Notes: generated from the sequence alone by a model not told the origin. A stretch of DNA of 64,000 nt from Kaistella faecalis (GCF_019195395.1 NZ_CP078067.1:1627783-1691782), one strand, 5' to 3'. Shown: positions 1 through 8,827, counted from the stretch's first letter. Translations and numbers: made by a program.

Positions 1-227
1 TGCGTGTGATAAATCATCTGATCGAGCGTAATAGGAAGTGTGGTCTCGAAACCGGCCATCACATTGGCAGCAGAATCTCCGATAAGGATTGAATCTACAC
101 CGCCTGCATCCACCATTTTAGCAGTCGTGAAATCGTATGCAGTAAGCATGGTGATTTTCTCTTTGTCGAATTTCATTTTCCGCAAAGTCTCGGTGGTAAT
201 CTTTTTTATTTCAGAATGTACAGACAT
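1..227 (-). CDS. panB: 3-methyl-2-oxobutanoate hydroxymethyltransferase (5' part, cut by window edge)
   Basis: The enzyme transfers a hydroxymethyl group from 5,10-methylene-tetrahydrofolate to 2-ketoisovalerate, giving ketopantoate, the first committed step of pantothenate and CoA synthesis. Only the first 75 or so codons lie in the window; the rest continues past base 1. The N-terminus reads [19 protein letters not shown], and the typical KPHMT stretches [30 protein letters not shown] and [13 protein letters not shown] are clear. The metal-binding Asp of the GDS motif is present. The ATG at 227 is the only sensible start because the family begins close to the LTAYD motif. Confidence 0.93.
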   Translation of the reverse strand, partial: MSVHSEIKKITTETLRKMKFDKEKITMLTAYDFTTAKMVDAGGVDSILIGDSAANVMAGFETTLPITLDQMIYHT

Positions 228-254
228 GGCTGATGAATTTATATTTGGCTTCTG

Positions 255-287
255 TGAAACGAAAGTGGAATGAATCGATCATTCCAC
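255..287 (-). terminator. Rho-independent terminator after the Crp/Fnr gene
   Basis: An 8-bp stem GTGGAATG/CATTCCAC (265-287, 7-nt loop) is followed on the minus strand by TTTCGTTT. It lies just past the stop codon of the Crp/Fnr-type gene and separates it from panB. Confidence 0.6.
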
Positions 288-305
288 CCGCAATTCACAA
301 ATTAT

Positions 306-1019
306 TTATAGCGTTACGTGACCCAGTTTGATGAGTTTCTCGTGATTTAAAATCTTGATGTTTCGGCCTTCCACTTCAATGAGTTCGTCCTGTTTGAATT
401 CAGAAATCAGGCGTATTGCACTTTCAGTCGCAGTTCCGATGATGTTGGCAATTTCTTCTCTCGTTAATGAGATTTTAATGAACCCTTCAGGATCAGTTCC
501 TAATTTCTGCTCAAGTAAAAGCAAAATTTCGGCAAGCCTTTCGCGCACGGTTTTCTGTGCCAAAAATGTAACTGTGTTAGAAGATTCACCGAGTTCGAAC
601 GCAATTTTCTGTAACATTACGAAGGACAGCTTAGGGCCAACTTCCAGAAGGTGAAGGAAAATTTCCGATGGCAAAAAGGTTGCCTCCACATCAGTCATCG
701 CTTCGGCTTTTGCCTGAAACTGTTCACCGCAAAGCAGAGAACGGTAACCGATTAAATCGCCTTCCTTAATGAAGCGCAGGATTTGTTCCTTGCCATAAAC
801 GCCTTGTTTTGAAAGTTTCGCTGTTCCTTTTTTGAGGAAAAAAACTCCGTTTGGAGTTCCGCCATCCTCGAAGATGGTTTCGCCTTTATGAAATTTAAGA
901 TTCTGTTTTACGGAAATATAATTTTTATAATCTTCCGGCGAAAGCATTTCCTGAAAGGACTCATCACTGAACACCTTTAAGAGACTTTCCTCAATTAACG
1001 TTTGTTTTTCTAACGACAT
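306..1019 (-). CDS. Crp/Fnr-family transcriptional regulator
   Basis: This is a 237-residue cyclic-nucleotide-binding-fold regulator with a C-terminal winged helix. The effector domain shows the beta-barrel signature FHKGETIFEDGGTPNGVFFL and GDLIGYRSLLCGE; the DNA-recognition region is SLTREEIANIIGTATESAIR. It has a single cysteine, so the four-cysteine 4Fe-4S centre of true FNR is absent and any oxygen sensing must be indirect. An upstream ATG would add 17 residues, but the start at MSLEKQ fits the family better. It is divergent from the cbb3 oxidase locus, which makes it a candidate regulator of that locus; this is inference from position. Confidence 0.87.
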   Translation of the reverse strand: MSLEKQTLIEESLLKVFSDESFQEMLSPEDYKNYISVKQNLKFHKGETIFEDGGTPNGVFFLKKGTAKLSKQGVYGKEQILRFIKEGDLIGYRSLLCGEQFQAKAEAMTDVEATFLPSEIFLHLLEVGPKLSFVMLQKIAFELGESSNTVTFLAQKTVRERLAEILLLLEQKLGTDPEGFIKISLTREEIANIIGTATESAIRLISEFKQDELIEVEGRNIKILNHEKLIKLGHVTL

Positions 1020-1026
1020 ATTTTTA

Positions 1027-1038
1027 TGACATTTATCA
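1027..1038. promoter_or_regulatory. Candidate FNR-type dyad in the divergent regulator/ccoI intergenic region
   Basis: TGACATTTATCA matches the FNR/CRP-type core TGATnnnnATCA with one mismatch. It lies 8 bases upstream of the regulator start and 72 bases upstream of ccoI, so it could serve autoregulation. A single near-match in AT-rich DNA is weak evidence. Confidence 0.3.
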
Positions 1039-1082
1039 GCAAAAATAGGGTATTTATAACCTCGGCACAAATTTATTTATCA

Positions 1083-1090
1083 TAATTTTG
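1083..1090 (+). promoter_or_regulatory. Bacteroidota -7 element (TAnnTTTG) for ccoI
   Basis: TAATTTTG lies 20 bases before the ccoI start. No clear TTG -33 element is seen at the right distance, so activator dependence is possible. Confidence 0.4.
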
Positions 1091-1110
1091 CATGAAATTT
1101 TTTATATAAA

Positions 1111-3498
1111 ATGCCTGAAAACTGTTTCCATTGCGGACAAAATATTGAAAAAGAGCGAATTTCATTCGATGAAAAGGTTTTCTGCTGCAATGGTTGCAAA
1201 TCGGTTTATGAAATCCTTAATCTTAATAATCTGCAGGATTTTTATGAACTTAATAAACGGTCGGGAATCCGCCCGAGCGATGAAGCTAATTCACAGTTCG
1301 ATTACCTGGATACCCAGGAAATTTTCGACAAAGTGACTGATTTTTCGGAAGGAAATACGAGTCTTGTTAATTTTAAAATTCCTGTAATTCACTGTTCGTC
1401 ATGTATATGGCTGTTAGAAAGTCTGCAGACTCTGAATCCAAACATTAATTATTCGCAGGTAAACTTCACCAGAAAAACGGTGCAGATTTCATTCAACCAT
1501 AATGAATTGAAATTAAGTGAGTTGGCGAAATTCCTGACGAGTTTGGGTTATAAGCCTGTTGTGAATCTGGAGAGTGCGGAAAAGAAGGAAGAATCTTTAG
1601 ACAAATCTCTGATCATTAAACTTGCAGTCGCAGGTTTTGCGTTTGGTAACGGAATGCTGTTTGTGTATCCGGAATACGCTGCCCAGGTAATGGGAACAAC
1701 CGATTTCTGGATGGAGCAGTATAAAAATCTTTTCCGATTTATTACTTTTCTGTTGGCAACACCAGTTGTTTTTTATTCAGCTTCGGATTATTTTAAATCT
1801 GCCTGGTTCGGTTTAAAAAATAAAATTGTAAATATTGATGTTCCTATTGTTTTGGGAATCATCATGCTTTACGGTAGAAGTATTTATGAAGTTGTAACCG
1901 ATTATGGTCCCGGATACTTCGATACGCTTTGCGGACTGCTGTTTTTCATGCTTTTAGGCAAACTCTTTCAGAAGAGAACTTACAGCGCGCTTTCTTACGA
2001 CCGGGATTACAAATCTTTTTATCCGATTGCTGTAACTAAGGTTGATTTTAACGGAAAGCAGGAAAATATTTTACTTTCGGATCTGAAAATCGGCCACCGG
2101 ATTATGGTGCGTAATCAGGAAATTATTCCGGTTGATGCTATTTTAATTAATGGAGAAGGAAATATCGATAACAGTTTTATCACCGGTGAAAGTGCGTCTG
2201 TTCCTAAAAAACCTGGCGACAAGATTTTTGCCGGCGGTAAGCAGGTGGGTTCAGCGCTGGAACTTGAGGTGATTAAAACGGTCAACCAGAGTTATTTAAC
2301 TCAATTATGGAACAAAGAAGCGTTCCGAAAACATGAGACCGGCTTGGACACATTGACCAACCATATTTCTAAATATTTCACTTTTATCATTTTAGGAATC
2401 ACCTTGATTGCCGGGATATATTGGGGAAGAATCGATTTCGAGAAAATGTTTCAGGTTGTAGCGGCAATTCTTATTATTGCCTGTCCCTGTGCGCTGGCGC
2501 TCTCGGCTCCATTTACTTTCGGACATGTGATGCGGATTTTGGGCAGGAATAAATTCTACGTAAAAGATACTTTAACCATCGAAAAAATATCGAAAATAAA
2601 TACTTTGGTTTTCGATAAAACCGGTACCATTACTCATAATAAAGAGGCGAATATTCACTTTGAAGGTAATGAGATTGAAGATTTTGATCTCAAAAATATT
2701 AAATCGCTCGTAAAAAATTCAAACCATCCTCTGTCAAAAGCGTTATATGACTTCCTGAAAGTTGAGGACGAATATTTTCCGGTAGAAAAGTTTGCAGAAA
2801 CTCCCGGCAAAGGCTACGAAGCAGAAGTACGTGGGATAAATTATAAGATTGGTTCTGCAAAATTAGTTGGCGAAGAATCTAAAAACCTGGAAACGGCGGT
2901 GTATATAAGCAAGAACAATACTTTCATTGGGAAATTTGTTTTTAAGAATGAATACCGTAAAAACCTGAGCACCTTATTTAAAAATCTTGCGGGTTACCGG
3001 GTTCATGTTTTGAGCGGCGACAATGCTTCGGAGGAGGCACAGCTTAAAAAAATCATTCCCGATTTTGATGGAATGGCTTTTAACCAGAATCCGGAAGACA
3101 AACTGAATTATATAAAAAACCTGCAGGACCAAAACGAAAAAGTTGCGATGCTTGGCGATGGACTCAATGATGCGGGTGCACTTAAACAAAGTAACGTAGG
3201 AATTGCGGTGGCAGATGATACAAATTCCTTTACCCCTTCCTCGGATGTGATTATGTCCGGTGAAAAACTGGAGAAACTGAACGATTACCTGAGTTTTTCA
3301 AAGGACGCCATGGTAATTGTAAAAATGACCTTTGCAATCAGTTTTTTTTATAATATCATCGGGTTGAGTTTTGCGGTTACAGGTCACATGTCGCCATTGT
3401 TTGCGGCGATCTTAATGCCGATAAGCTCGATAAGCGTTGTAGCATTTACTTCGATTTCCACCTGGTGGAGGAGTACTAAATATTTTAAATTGAGATAG
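1111..3498 (+). CDS. ccoI: Copper-translocating P1B-type ATPase of cbb3 oxidase assembly (CcoI/FixI)
   Basis: The 795-residue inner-membrane ATPase is expected to deliver copper for the CuB centre of cbb3 oxidase. An N-terminal cysteine cluster (C5, C8, C25, C26, C29) forms the metal-binding domain typical of CcoI. A heavy-metal-associated domain follows with HCSSC at 94-98. The transmembrane CPC motif is at 458-460, the phosphorylated Asp of DKTGT at 502, a TGES-type motif (ITGES) in the actuator domain, and the hinge GDGLND at 682-687. All catalytic motifs are intact. It opens the locus and is followed by ccoS. Related CopA exporters differ in the N-terminal domain, which with the context makes CcoI the secure call. 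Confidence 0.95.
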   Translation: MPENCFHCGQNIEKERISFDEKVFCCNGCKSVYEILNLNNLQDFYELNKRSGIRPSDEANSQFDYLDTQEIFDKVTDFSEGNTSLVNFKIPVIHCSSCIWLLESLQTLNPNINYSQVNFTRKTVQISFNHNELKLSELAKFLTSLGYKPVVNLESAEKKEESLDKSLIIKLAVAGFAFGNGMLFVYPEYAAQVMGTTDFWMEQYKNLFRFITFLLATPVVFYSASDYFKSAWFGLKNKIVNIDVPIVLGIIMLYGRSIYEVVTDYGPGYFDTLCGLLFFMLLGKLFQKRTYSALSYDRDYKSFYPIAVTKVDFNGKQENILLSDLKIGHRIMVRNQEIIPVDAILINGEGNIDNSFITGESASVPKKPGDKIFAGGKQVGSALELEVIKTVNQSYLTQLWNKEAFRKHETGLDTLTNHISKYFTFIILGITLIAGIYWGRIDFEKMFQVVAAILIIACPCALALSAPFTFGHVMRILGRNKFYVKDTLTIEKISKINTLVFDKTGTITHNKEANIHFEGNEIEDFDLKNIKSLVKNSNHPLSKALYDFLKVEDEYFPVEKFAETPGKGYEAEVRGINYKIGSAKLVGEESKNLETAVYISKNNTFIGKFVFKNEYRKNLSTLFKNLAGYRVHVLSGDNASEEAQLKKIIPDFDGMAFNQNPEDKLNYIKNLQDQNEKVAMLGDGLNDAGALKQSNVGIAVADDTNSFTPSSDVIMSGEKLEKLNDYLSFSKDAMVIVKMTFAISFFYNIIGLSFAVTGHMSPLFAAILMPISSISVVAFTSISTWWRSTKYFKLR

Positions 3499-3632
3499 AA
3501 AACCGATAAAAAAAATATGGTTTGGCTTTACATAATTCAGAATCAAAAGTTTACGTAAGGTCCTGTTACTATTTAGAGGGATTTTAAATTAACAAACTTT
3601 AACGTTTCTTGAGGAATATCATATTTTTTGAG

Positions 3633-3662
3633 TAAATTTGAACCGGTTTATCCCTAAATTTG
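3633..3662 (+). promoter_or_regulatory. Two -7-like elements upstream of ccoS
   Basis: TAAATTTG occurs at 3633-3640 and again at 3655-3662. The second ends 8 bases before the ccoS ATG, which would give a transcript with almost no leader. The TTTG of the first copy lies 14 bases upstream of the second, a little short for a -33 box. Confidence 0.4.
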
Positions 3663-3670
3663 CACCGCAC

Positions 3671-3883
3671 ATGGATATATTATATTTAATGATTCTTTGC
3701 AGCGTGTCGCTGGCCGTAGTCTTTTTGATTGTTTTTATCATCAACGTAAAAAAAGGCCAGTTCGAGGACGATGAATCCCCTGCGGTAAGAATCCTGCTTG
3801 ATTCAGAAATCATAAAAGAGGAACCTGAATCCGATCAAGAAAAACCAGAATTAAAAAATAAAACAGAAGCAAAAAGTGATTAG
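3671..3883 (+). CDS. ccoS: cbb3-type cytochrome oxidase assembly protein CcoS
   Basis: This 70-residue single-span membrane protein is needed for cofactor (heme b and CuB) insertion into CcoN in the bacteria where it has been studied. One hydrophobic helix (residues 2-23) is followed by the family hallmark KKGQFEDDESPAVRIL and a charged tail. A longer frame opens upstream at 3638, but the family starts with MDIL, so the ATG at 3671 is chosen. It ends 5 bases before ccoNO, consistent with co-transcription. Confidence 0.92.
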   Translation: MDILYLMILCSVSLAVVFLIVFIINVKKGQFEDDESPAVRILLDSEIIKEEPESDQEKPELKNKTEAKSD

Positions 3884-3888
3884 TTAAT

Positions 3889-6168
3889 ATGGAAACACAA
3901 AAGTTTAGTTATGACAACAGTATTGTGCGGGCGTTTCTTTATGCAACCGTAGTCTTCGGGCTTGTCGGTTTTTTATTGGGACTTACTGCCGCATGGATGC
4001 TTTTCTATCCGGAACTGCCTGAATTTTTTCTCGGAACCGATGATCCCACGATCGTAAGTTTACAAAGCGGCAACCTGCAGGGACTTATTAATTCTCAGGG
4101 TGCATTTGGTTTTGGCCGGATCAGGATGCTGCATACCAGCGCTGTAATCTTCGCATTCGTCTGCAACGGTTTCTTTGCAGGTGCTTACTACTCAATGCAG
4201 CGTTTGCTTAAAACCAGAATGTACAGCGATACCCTTTCATGGATTCACTTCTGGGGATGGCAGCTGATGATTGTAGCTGTTGTGATCACTTTCCTCATGG
4301 GAATCAATACTTCCAAAGAATATGCAGAGCACGAATGGCCTATTGATATTTTAATTACCATTATCTGGGTGATTTTCGGTATCAATATGTTCGGAACCAT
4401 CGCAAAAAGAAGAGTGCGTCACCTTTATGTTGCAATCTGGTTCTATCTTGGAACTTGGGTAGCGATCGCAATGCTTCATATTTTCAATAACTTAGAGGTT
4501 CCTTTGTCTTTCGTAGGCTGGAAATCATACTCTGCTTATGCAGGGGTAAAAGATGCATTAGTACAGTGGTGGTACGGCCATAACGCGGTAGCTTTTGTAT
4601 TGACAACGCCAGTTCTCGGTTTGATGTATTATTTCTTACCTAAAGCAGCCAACAGACCTGTATTCTCTTATAAATTATCGATTATTCACTTCTGGTCACT
4701 AATATTTGTTTATATCTGGGCTGGTCCTCACCACTTACAGTATACTGCAGTACCGGGCTGGGCGCAGGCTTTGGCAACAGGATTCTCTATTATGCTTATT
4801 GCACCATCTTGGGGAGGAATGCTGAACGGACTTCTTACTTTAAGAGGCGCTTGGGACAAAGTTCGTGAAGATCCGGTTCTTAAATTCTTTGTTGTTGCAG
4901 TTACCTGTTATGGTATGGCAACTTTTGAAGGACCTCTTTTAGCTACAAAAACACTTAACAAAATCGGTCACTATACAGACTGGGTTATCGGTCACGTTCA
5001 TGTTGGAGCCCTTGGGTGGAACGGATTTATGACATTCGGTATGGTATATTTCTTATTACCGATCCTATGGCGGACAAAACTTTGGTCTGTGAAATTAGCT
5101 AACTGGCATTTCTGGTTAGGTACTTTAGGAATTATTTTCTACGCAGTACCTTTATATATCGCAGGATTTACACAAGGTTTGATGTGGAAACAGTTTAATC
5201 CAGACGGAACTTTAGTTTATAAAAACTGGCTTGATACTGTTACAGCGATTATTCCATATTACCAAATGAGATTTGTAGGTGGATTCCTATATATTTCCGG
5301 AGCGGTTTTAATGGTTATTAATGTTATTGCTACAGTAAGACAGGGATCTTTCCAGAAAGAAGTTCCTGCAGAAGCACCAGCTTTGGCAAATGTTACCAAG
5401 AAAAGAAAAGAGGGAGAAGGACTTCACTTATGGTTAGAAAGAACTCCTATACTTTTAACGGTACTTTCATTTGTAGCGGTTGCGATTGGTGGTTTCATAG
5501 AGATTGTTCCAACTCTGGCAATTAAGGATAATGTTCCTACCATTGCTGCAGTAAAACCTTACTCACCATTAGAACTTGAAGGTAGAGACCTTTATATCAG
5601 AGAAGGATGTAATTCATGTCACTCGCAAATGATCAGACCTTTCCGAGATGAGGTAGTAAGATTTAACGGGAAAAACGGACAGTACTCTAAAGCAGGTGAA
5701 TTTGTGTACGACAGACCATTCCTTTGGGGATCAAAAAGAACAGGTCCGGATTTGCACCGTCAGGGTGGTAAAAACCCAAGTTCATGGCATTACAAACACA
5801 TGCTTAATCCAAGGGTTACTTCAGCAGGATCAATTATGCCACGATATCCATGGTTAATCGCCAACGATCTGGACAGAAGTAAAATGGTGGATAAAGTGAA
5901 ACTGATGAAAAATGCATTTGATGTTCCTTATACAACTGCGCAGATAGATTCAGCAGATCAGTGGGCAGATAACCAGGCAGCATTCATTGTTAAGCAGATT
6001 TATTCTGAAGCAGCTGATGTGAAACTGGCTTATGAGCAGAGAAAAGCCGCTGAAGGCGCGAACTTTACCCCACTTGAAAAGAAAGAGATTGTTGCTTTGA
6101 TTGCTTACCTGCAAAGATTAGGTACAGATATTAAAACTACAGAAATTAAAACAGCAAGTTCAAATTAA
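3889..6168 (+). CDS. ccoNO: cbb3-type cytochrome c oxidase, fused subunits I and II (CcoN-CcoO)
   Basis: A 759-residue fusion carries catalytic subunit I (about 1-490, 12 or more helices) and the monoheme subunit II (about 540-759). Expected ligands are visible: H82 (low-spin heme), H231 (CuB, in WWYGHNAVAF), H281/H282 (CuB, in GPHHLQYTAVPGW), and H369/H371 in IGHVHVGALGWNG. The CcoO part has the heme-c site CNSCH (C574, C577, H578) and a distal Met in SIMPRYPWL. It reduces oxygen to water at low oxygen tension and pumps protons. In Proteobacteria ccoN and ccoO are separate; the fusion is usual in Bacteroidota. The subunit I sequence is complete. Confidence 0.97.
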   Translation: METQKFSYDNSIVRAFLYATVVFGLVGFLLGLTAAWMLFYPELPEFFLGTDDPTIVSLQSGNLQGLINSQGAFGFGRIRMLHTSAVIFAFVCNGFFAGAYYSMQRLLKTRMYSDTLSWIHFWGWQLMIVAVVITFLMGINTSKEYAEHEWPIDILITIIWVIFGINMFGTIAKRRVRHLYVAIWFYLGTWVAIAMLHIFNNLEVPLSFVGWKSYSAYAGVKDALVQWWYGHNAVAFVLTTPVLGLMYYFLPKAANRPVFSYKLSIIHFWSLIFVYIWAGPHHLQYTAVPGWAQALATGFSIMLIAPSWGGMLNGLLTLRGAWDKVREDPVLKFFVVAVTCYGMATFEGPLLATKTLNKIGHYTDWVIGHVHVGALGWNGFMTFGMVYFLLPILWRTKLWSVKLANWHFWLGTLGIIFYAVPLYIAGFTQGLMWKQFNPDGTLVYKNWLDTVTAIIPYYQMRFVGGFLYISGAVLMVINVIATVRQGSFQKEVPAEAPALANVTKKRKEGEGLHLWLERTPILLTVLSFVAVAIGGFIEIVPTLAIKDNVPTIAAVKPYSPLELEGRDLYIREGCNSCHSQMIRPFRDEVVRFNGKNGQYSKAGEFVYDRPFLWGSKRTGPDLHRQGGKNPSSWHYKHMLNPRVTSAGSIMPRYPWLIANDLDRSKMVDKVKLMKNAFDVPYTTAQIDSADQWADNQAAFIVKQIYSEAADVKLAYEQRKAAEGANFTPLEKKEIVALIAYLQRLGTDIKTTEIKTASSN

Positions 6169-6187
6169 TCATTAAAAAAGTGCCTAA

Positions 6188-6379
6188 ATGATACCACAAA
6201 ATGTAAAAGATATTCTTTCCAACGGCGAAAATGTCGGTTTTTACCAGACATTGGCAATGTTGCTGTTTCTTTTCTTTTTTCTGGGGATTGTATACTATGT
6301 TTTTTCACGTCCGAAGAAACATTATGATGAAGAGGCCAACGCACCTTTAGATGATGATATTGAAGATAAAAACTTATAA
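6188..6379 (+). CDS. ccoQ: cbb3 oxidase small subunit, CcoQ/FixQ-like
   Basis: This is a 63-residue protein with one transmembrane helix (about 18-38, TLAMLLFLFFFLGIVYYVF) followed by RPKKHYDEEANAPLDDD, the pattern of CcoQ, which stabilises the oxidase complex. It lies 19 bases after ccoNO and 19 bases before ccoP, so it sits inside the oxidase operon at the expected place. Sequence similarity in this family is weak, so position carries much of the call. Confidence 0.85.
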   Translation: MIPQNVKDILSNGENVGFYQTLAMLLFLFFFLGIVYYVFSRPKKHYDEEANAPLDDDIEDKNL

Positions 6380-6398
6380 TTTTATAAACTAACCCACA

Positions 6399-7277
6399 AT
6401 GAAACAAAGAACACCGGTTTATATAACCATTCTCATTATAGTGTGCCTATTATATATTGTACTCTATATGTTTGTTCAGAATTCTTCTTTCCTGTCATCA
6501 CCATATTTTTGGGGAACAGTAATCATTGCTGCAATAATAGCACTGATTCAGCACTCAATTGGTGATCTGGTTGAAAACGCAAAGTTTAAAGCGCTTTCAG
6601 AAGAAGATAAGAAATTGTATATAGAATCTAAAAAAGTGCCTTATTTTAAAGCGCTTTATAACAGTGCATTTAAAAAACAGTCAGCCACAGAAGAGAAAGA
6701 TATACTTATCGACCATGGTTTTGATGGGATTATGGAGTTGGATAACCAGTTGCCAAAATGGTGGTTGGGGCTATTCTGGTTCGGTGTTGCTTATTGTGCG
6801 GTGTATATGGTTTCGTATTTCTTGACAGATTTTGCGCATCAGGGTGTTGAATATGACGAAGAATACAAGGCGCAGACTGCAAGCATTGCTGAGTATATGA
6901 AGAATACTCCGCCTCCAACAATTGAAAACGCCGTTTACTCACCGGATAATATTGCGGCGGGTGAAGAGGTTTTCAAAACGAACTGTGTATCATGTCACAG
7001 TGACGGAGGTAAAGGTGGAATCGGTCCGAACTTAACAGATAACACATGGATTAACCAGCCGGAGAAAACTTTATTCAAAAATGTATTCCATATGGTTGAA
7101 AACGGAAGCCCGAATAATCCAACAATGCAGGCATTCGGGAAAAACGGTGTCCTTACAGGATTCGATATTCAGAATGTAGCGGCATATATTTATCACATTA
7201 ACCAGGAGCAGCCACCTGTAACACAGGATAAAGGAGGTGCAGCACCACAGGGTACGCCAGCAAACTGGGAGAAATAA
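6399..7277 (+). CDS. ccoP: cbb3-type cytochrome c oxidase subunit III (CcoP)
   Basis: The 292-residue electron-entry subunit has two N-terminal helices (about 6-50), a third helix with the CcoP N-domain hallmark ELDNQLPKWWLGLFW near 110-145, and a periplasmic cytochrome c domain. Only one heme-c motif is present, CVSCH at C196/C199/H200, whereas proteobacterial CcoP normally has two. The short Pro/Gln-rich tail after about 270 is low complexity. It closes the structural part of the operon. Confidence 0.94.
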   Translation: MKQRTPVYITILIIVCLLYIVLYMFVQNSSFLSSPYFWGTVIIAAIIALIQHSIGDLVENAKFKALSEEDKKLYIESKKVPYFKALYNSAFKKQSATEEKDILIDHGFDGIMELDNQLPKWWLGLFWFGVAYCAVYMVSYFLTDFAHQGVEYDEEYKAQTASIAEYMKNTPPPTIENAVYSPDNIAAGEEVFKTNCVSCHSDGGKGGIGPNLTDNTWINQPEKTLFKNVFHMVENGSPNNPTMQAFGKNGVLTGFDIQNVAAYIYHINQEQPPVTQDKGGAAPQGTPANWEK

Positions 7278-7299
7278 AGTTTAACATAATCTGTATAAC

Positions 7300-7326
7300 T
7301 TGAAAAAACATAATTCGTTATCTTTG
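7300..7326 (+). promoter_or_regulatory. Internal promoter for ccoG
   Basis: TTG (7300-7302), a 16-base spacer and TATCTTTG (7319-7326) match the Bacteroidota promoter pattern, with a spacer one base shorter than usual. The -7 element sits in the 5' arm of the stem-loop at 7309-7348, so a transcript started here (near 7331) would not contain that stem-loop. Confidence 0.5.
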
Positions 7327-7360
7327 TAAAAGCAGATAACGGATTATGTTTTTCGTTTTA
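7309..7360 (+). terminator. Stem-loop with T-rich tail between ccoP and ccoG
   Basis: The arms at 7309-7323 and 7334-7348 pair over 15 positions with one mismatch around a 10-base loop. The core is CGTTATCT/AGATAACG with flanking CATAAT/ATTATG. The 3' side continues as TTTTTCGTTTT. This looks like an intrinsic terminator that ends or attenuates transcription coming from ccoNOQP. Confidence 0.6.
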
Positions 7361-7376
7361 AAAAATAGTAAGAAAA

Positions 7377-8825
7377 ATGTCGGAAGATCAGAACTTCAGA
7401 GGCGGACAGGGGCAAGTAGTAGAAGCAGAAACTTTCAGAGATTCTGTGGGAACCATGGATCAGGCAGGGAAACGACGGTGGGTATTCCCCCGGAAACCCA
7501 GCGGAAGATATACCAATTACCGTACTCTTGTAGCCTGGTTTCTTCTGGCAATTTTCTTTGCACTTCCGTTCATAAAAGTTAACGGTAATCCTTTCCTTCT
7601 CATAAATGTAGTCGACCGGCAGTTTTTCATTGGTGGCCAGCCATTTTACCTCCAGGATTTTTTCATTCTCGCACTGGGAGCTATCACCTCAATCGTATTT
7701 ATTATTTTATTTACTGTTGTTTTCGGAAGGATATTCTGTGGATGGATCTGTCCTCAAACTATCTTCCTCGAAATGATTTTCCGTAAAATTGATTACCTGA
7801 TCGAGGGAGACCGTAACAAACAGATGAAACTCGACCGTCAGGAATGGAATTCAGAGAAGATATGGAAGCGCTCTTTAAAATGGTCTGTTTTTATTGTCAT
7901 TTCACTCATCATCACCCATTGGATGTTTATGTATATTGTGGGGTATCAGGGTGTCTTTAAAATGATTAAAGAAGGGCCCTTCACCAACTTTACGAGTTTT
8001 CTGGTGATGATCATTTTCACTGCTGCATTTTATTTCACCTTTGCATGGTTCAGAGAGCAGGTTTGTACCCTCGTTTGTCCTTATGGCAGATTGCAGGGCG
8101 TACTCATCGATAAGCAGACCATCAATGTATATTACGATTTTAAAAGAGGTGAAAACCGCGCAAAATGGCGAAAAGGCGAAGACAGAAGGGCAGGTGGAAA
8201 AGGAGACTGTATCGACTGTAATCAATGTGTTGTTGTATGTCCTACAGGAATTGACATCAGAGATGGTCAGCAGTTGGAATGTGTTAACTGTACCGCCTGT
8301 ATTGATGCCTGTGATGAAGTGATGGTAAAGGTTGGACTCCCGAAAGGTCTTATTCGCTATGCGACCGAAGATGAGATCGAGAAAGAGACTAAGTTTAAGT
8401 TTACAGGAAGAATGCAGGCATACTCTGTCGTGCTGCTTCTCATGATTGGATTTTTAGGTTTTCTTCTGAACAACCGGGGTTCAATGGAGGCTAAGTTTAT
8501 TAAACCTGCTGGCTCATCATTCTTCGTGAGAGACGGAAAAATAAACAATACCTATAATTATACGTTCCTTAATAAATCCAACAAAGATCAGCTGGTTACA
8601 ATCAAAATCATCGAGCCGCTTCACGGTGAAATTACCATAAGTGATACCAATAAGATTCTTCTCAAAAAAGATCAGATGACCAAAGGAACGGTAAATGTTA
8701 GTTTCCCTGAAAAAGAAGTAAAACTGTCTAAACAAAATGTAATAATCGGCGTTTACGATCAGAAAGGTGAACTTCTCGACACCTTCGAAACGTATTTTGA
8801 AGGTCCATTTAAATTCCAATTTTAA
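7377..8825 (+). CDS. ccoG: Cytochrome c oxidase accessory protein CcoG (FixG/RdxA)
   Basis: This 482-residue membrane polyferredoxin has been shown in other bacteria to act as a cupric reductase that supports copper delivery to cbb3 oxidase. Four or five helices flank Cys motifs CGWICP and CTLVCPYGR. A soluble ferredoxin domain follows with CIDCNQCVVVCP and CVNCTACIDACDEVM, two 4Fe-4S sites. The C-terminal third (about 375-482) is a periplasmic immunoglobulin-like domain. It is followed after 2 bases by fixH, so the assembly genes form one transcription unit. Confidence 0.96.
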   Translation: MSEDQNFRGGQGQVVEAETFRDSVGTMDQAGKRRWVFPRKPSGRYTNYRTLVAWFLLAIFFALPFIKVNGNPFLLINVVDRQFFIGGQPFYLQDFFILALGAITSIVFIILFTVVFGRIFCGWICPQTIFLEMIFRKIDYLIEGDRNKQMKLDRQEWNSEKIWKRSLKWSVFIVISLIITHWMFMYIVGYQGVFKMIKEGPFTNFTSFLVMIIFTAAFYFTFAWFREQVCTLVCPYGRLQGVLIDKQTINVYYDFKRGENRAKWRKGEDRRAGGKGDCIDCNQCVVVCPTGIDIRDGQQLECVNCTACIDACDEVMVKVGLPKGLIRYATEDEIEKETKFKFTGRMQAYSVVLLLMIGFLGFLLNNRGSMEAKFIKPAGSSFFVRDGKINNTYNYTFLNKSNKDQLVTIKIIEPLHGEITISDTNKILLKKDQMTKGTVNVSFPEKEVKLSKQNVIIGVYDQKGELLDTFETYFEGPFKFQF

Positions 8826-8827
8826 TT

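Noticed and set aside
306-1019. Regulator as a true oxygen-sensing FNR with a 4Fe-4S cluster
   Set aside because: Only one cysteine is present in the whole protein.
7346-7582. Overlapping open frame in front of ccoG
   Set aside because: It overlaps ccoG in another frame, has no recognisable protein pattern, and ccoG is certain.
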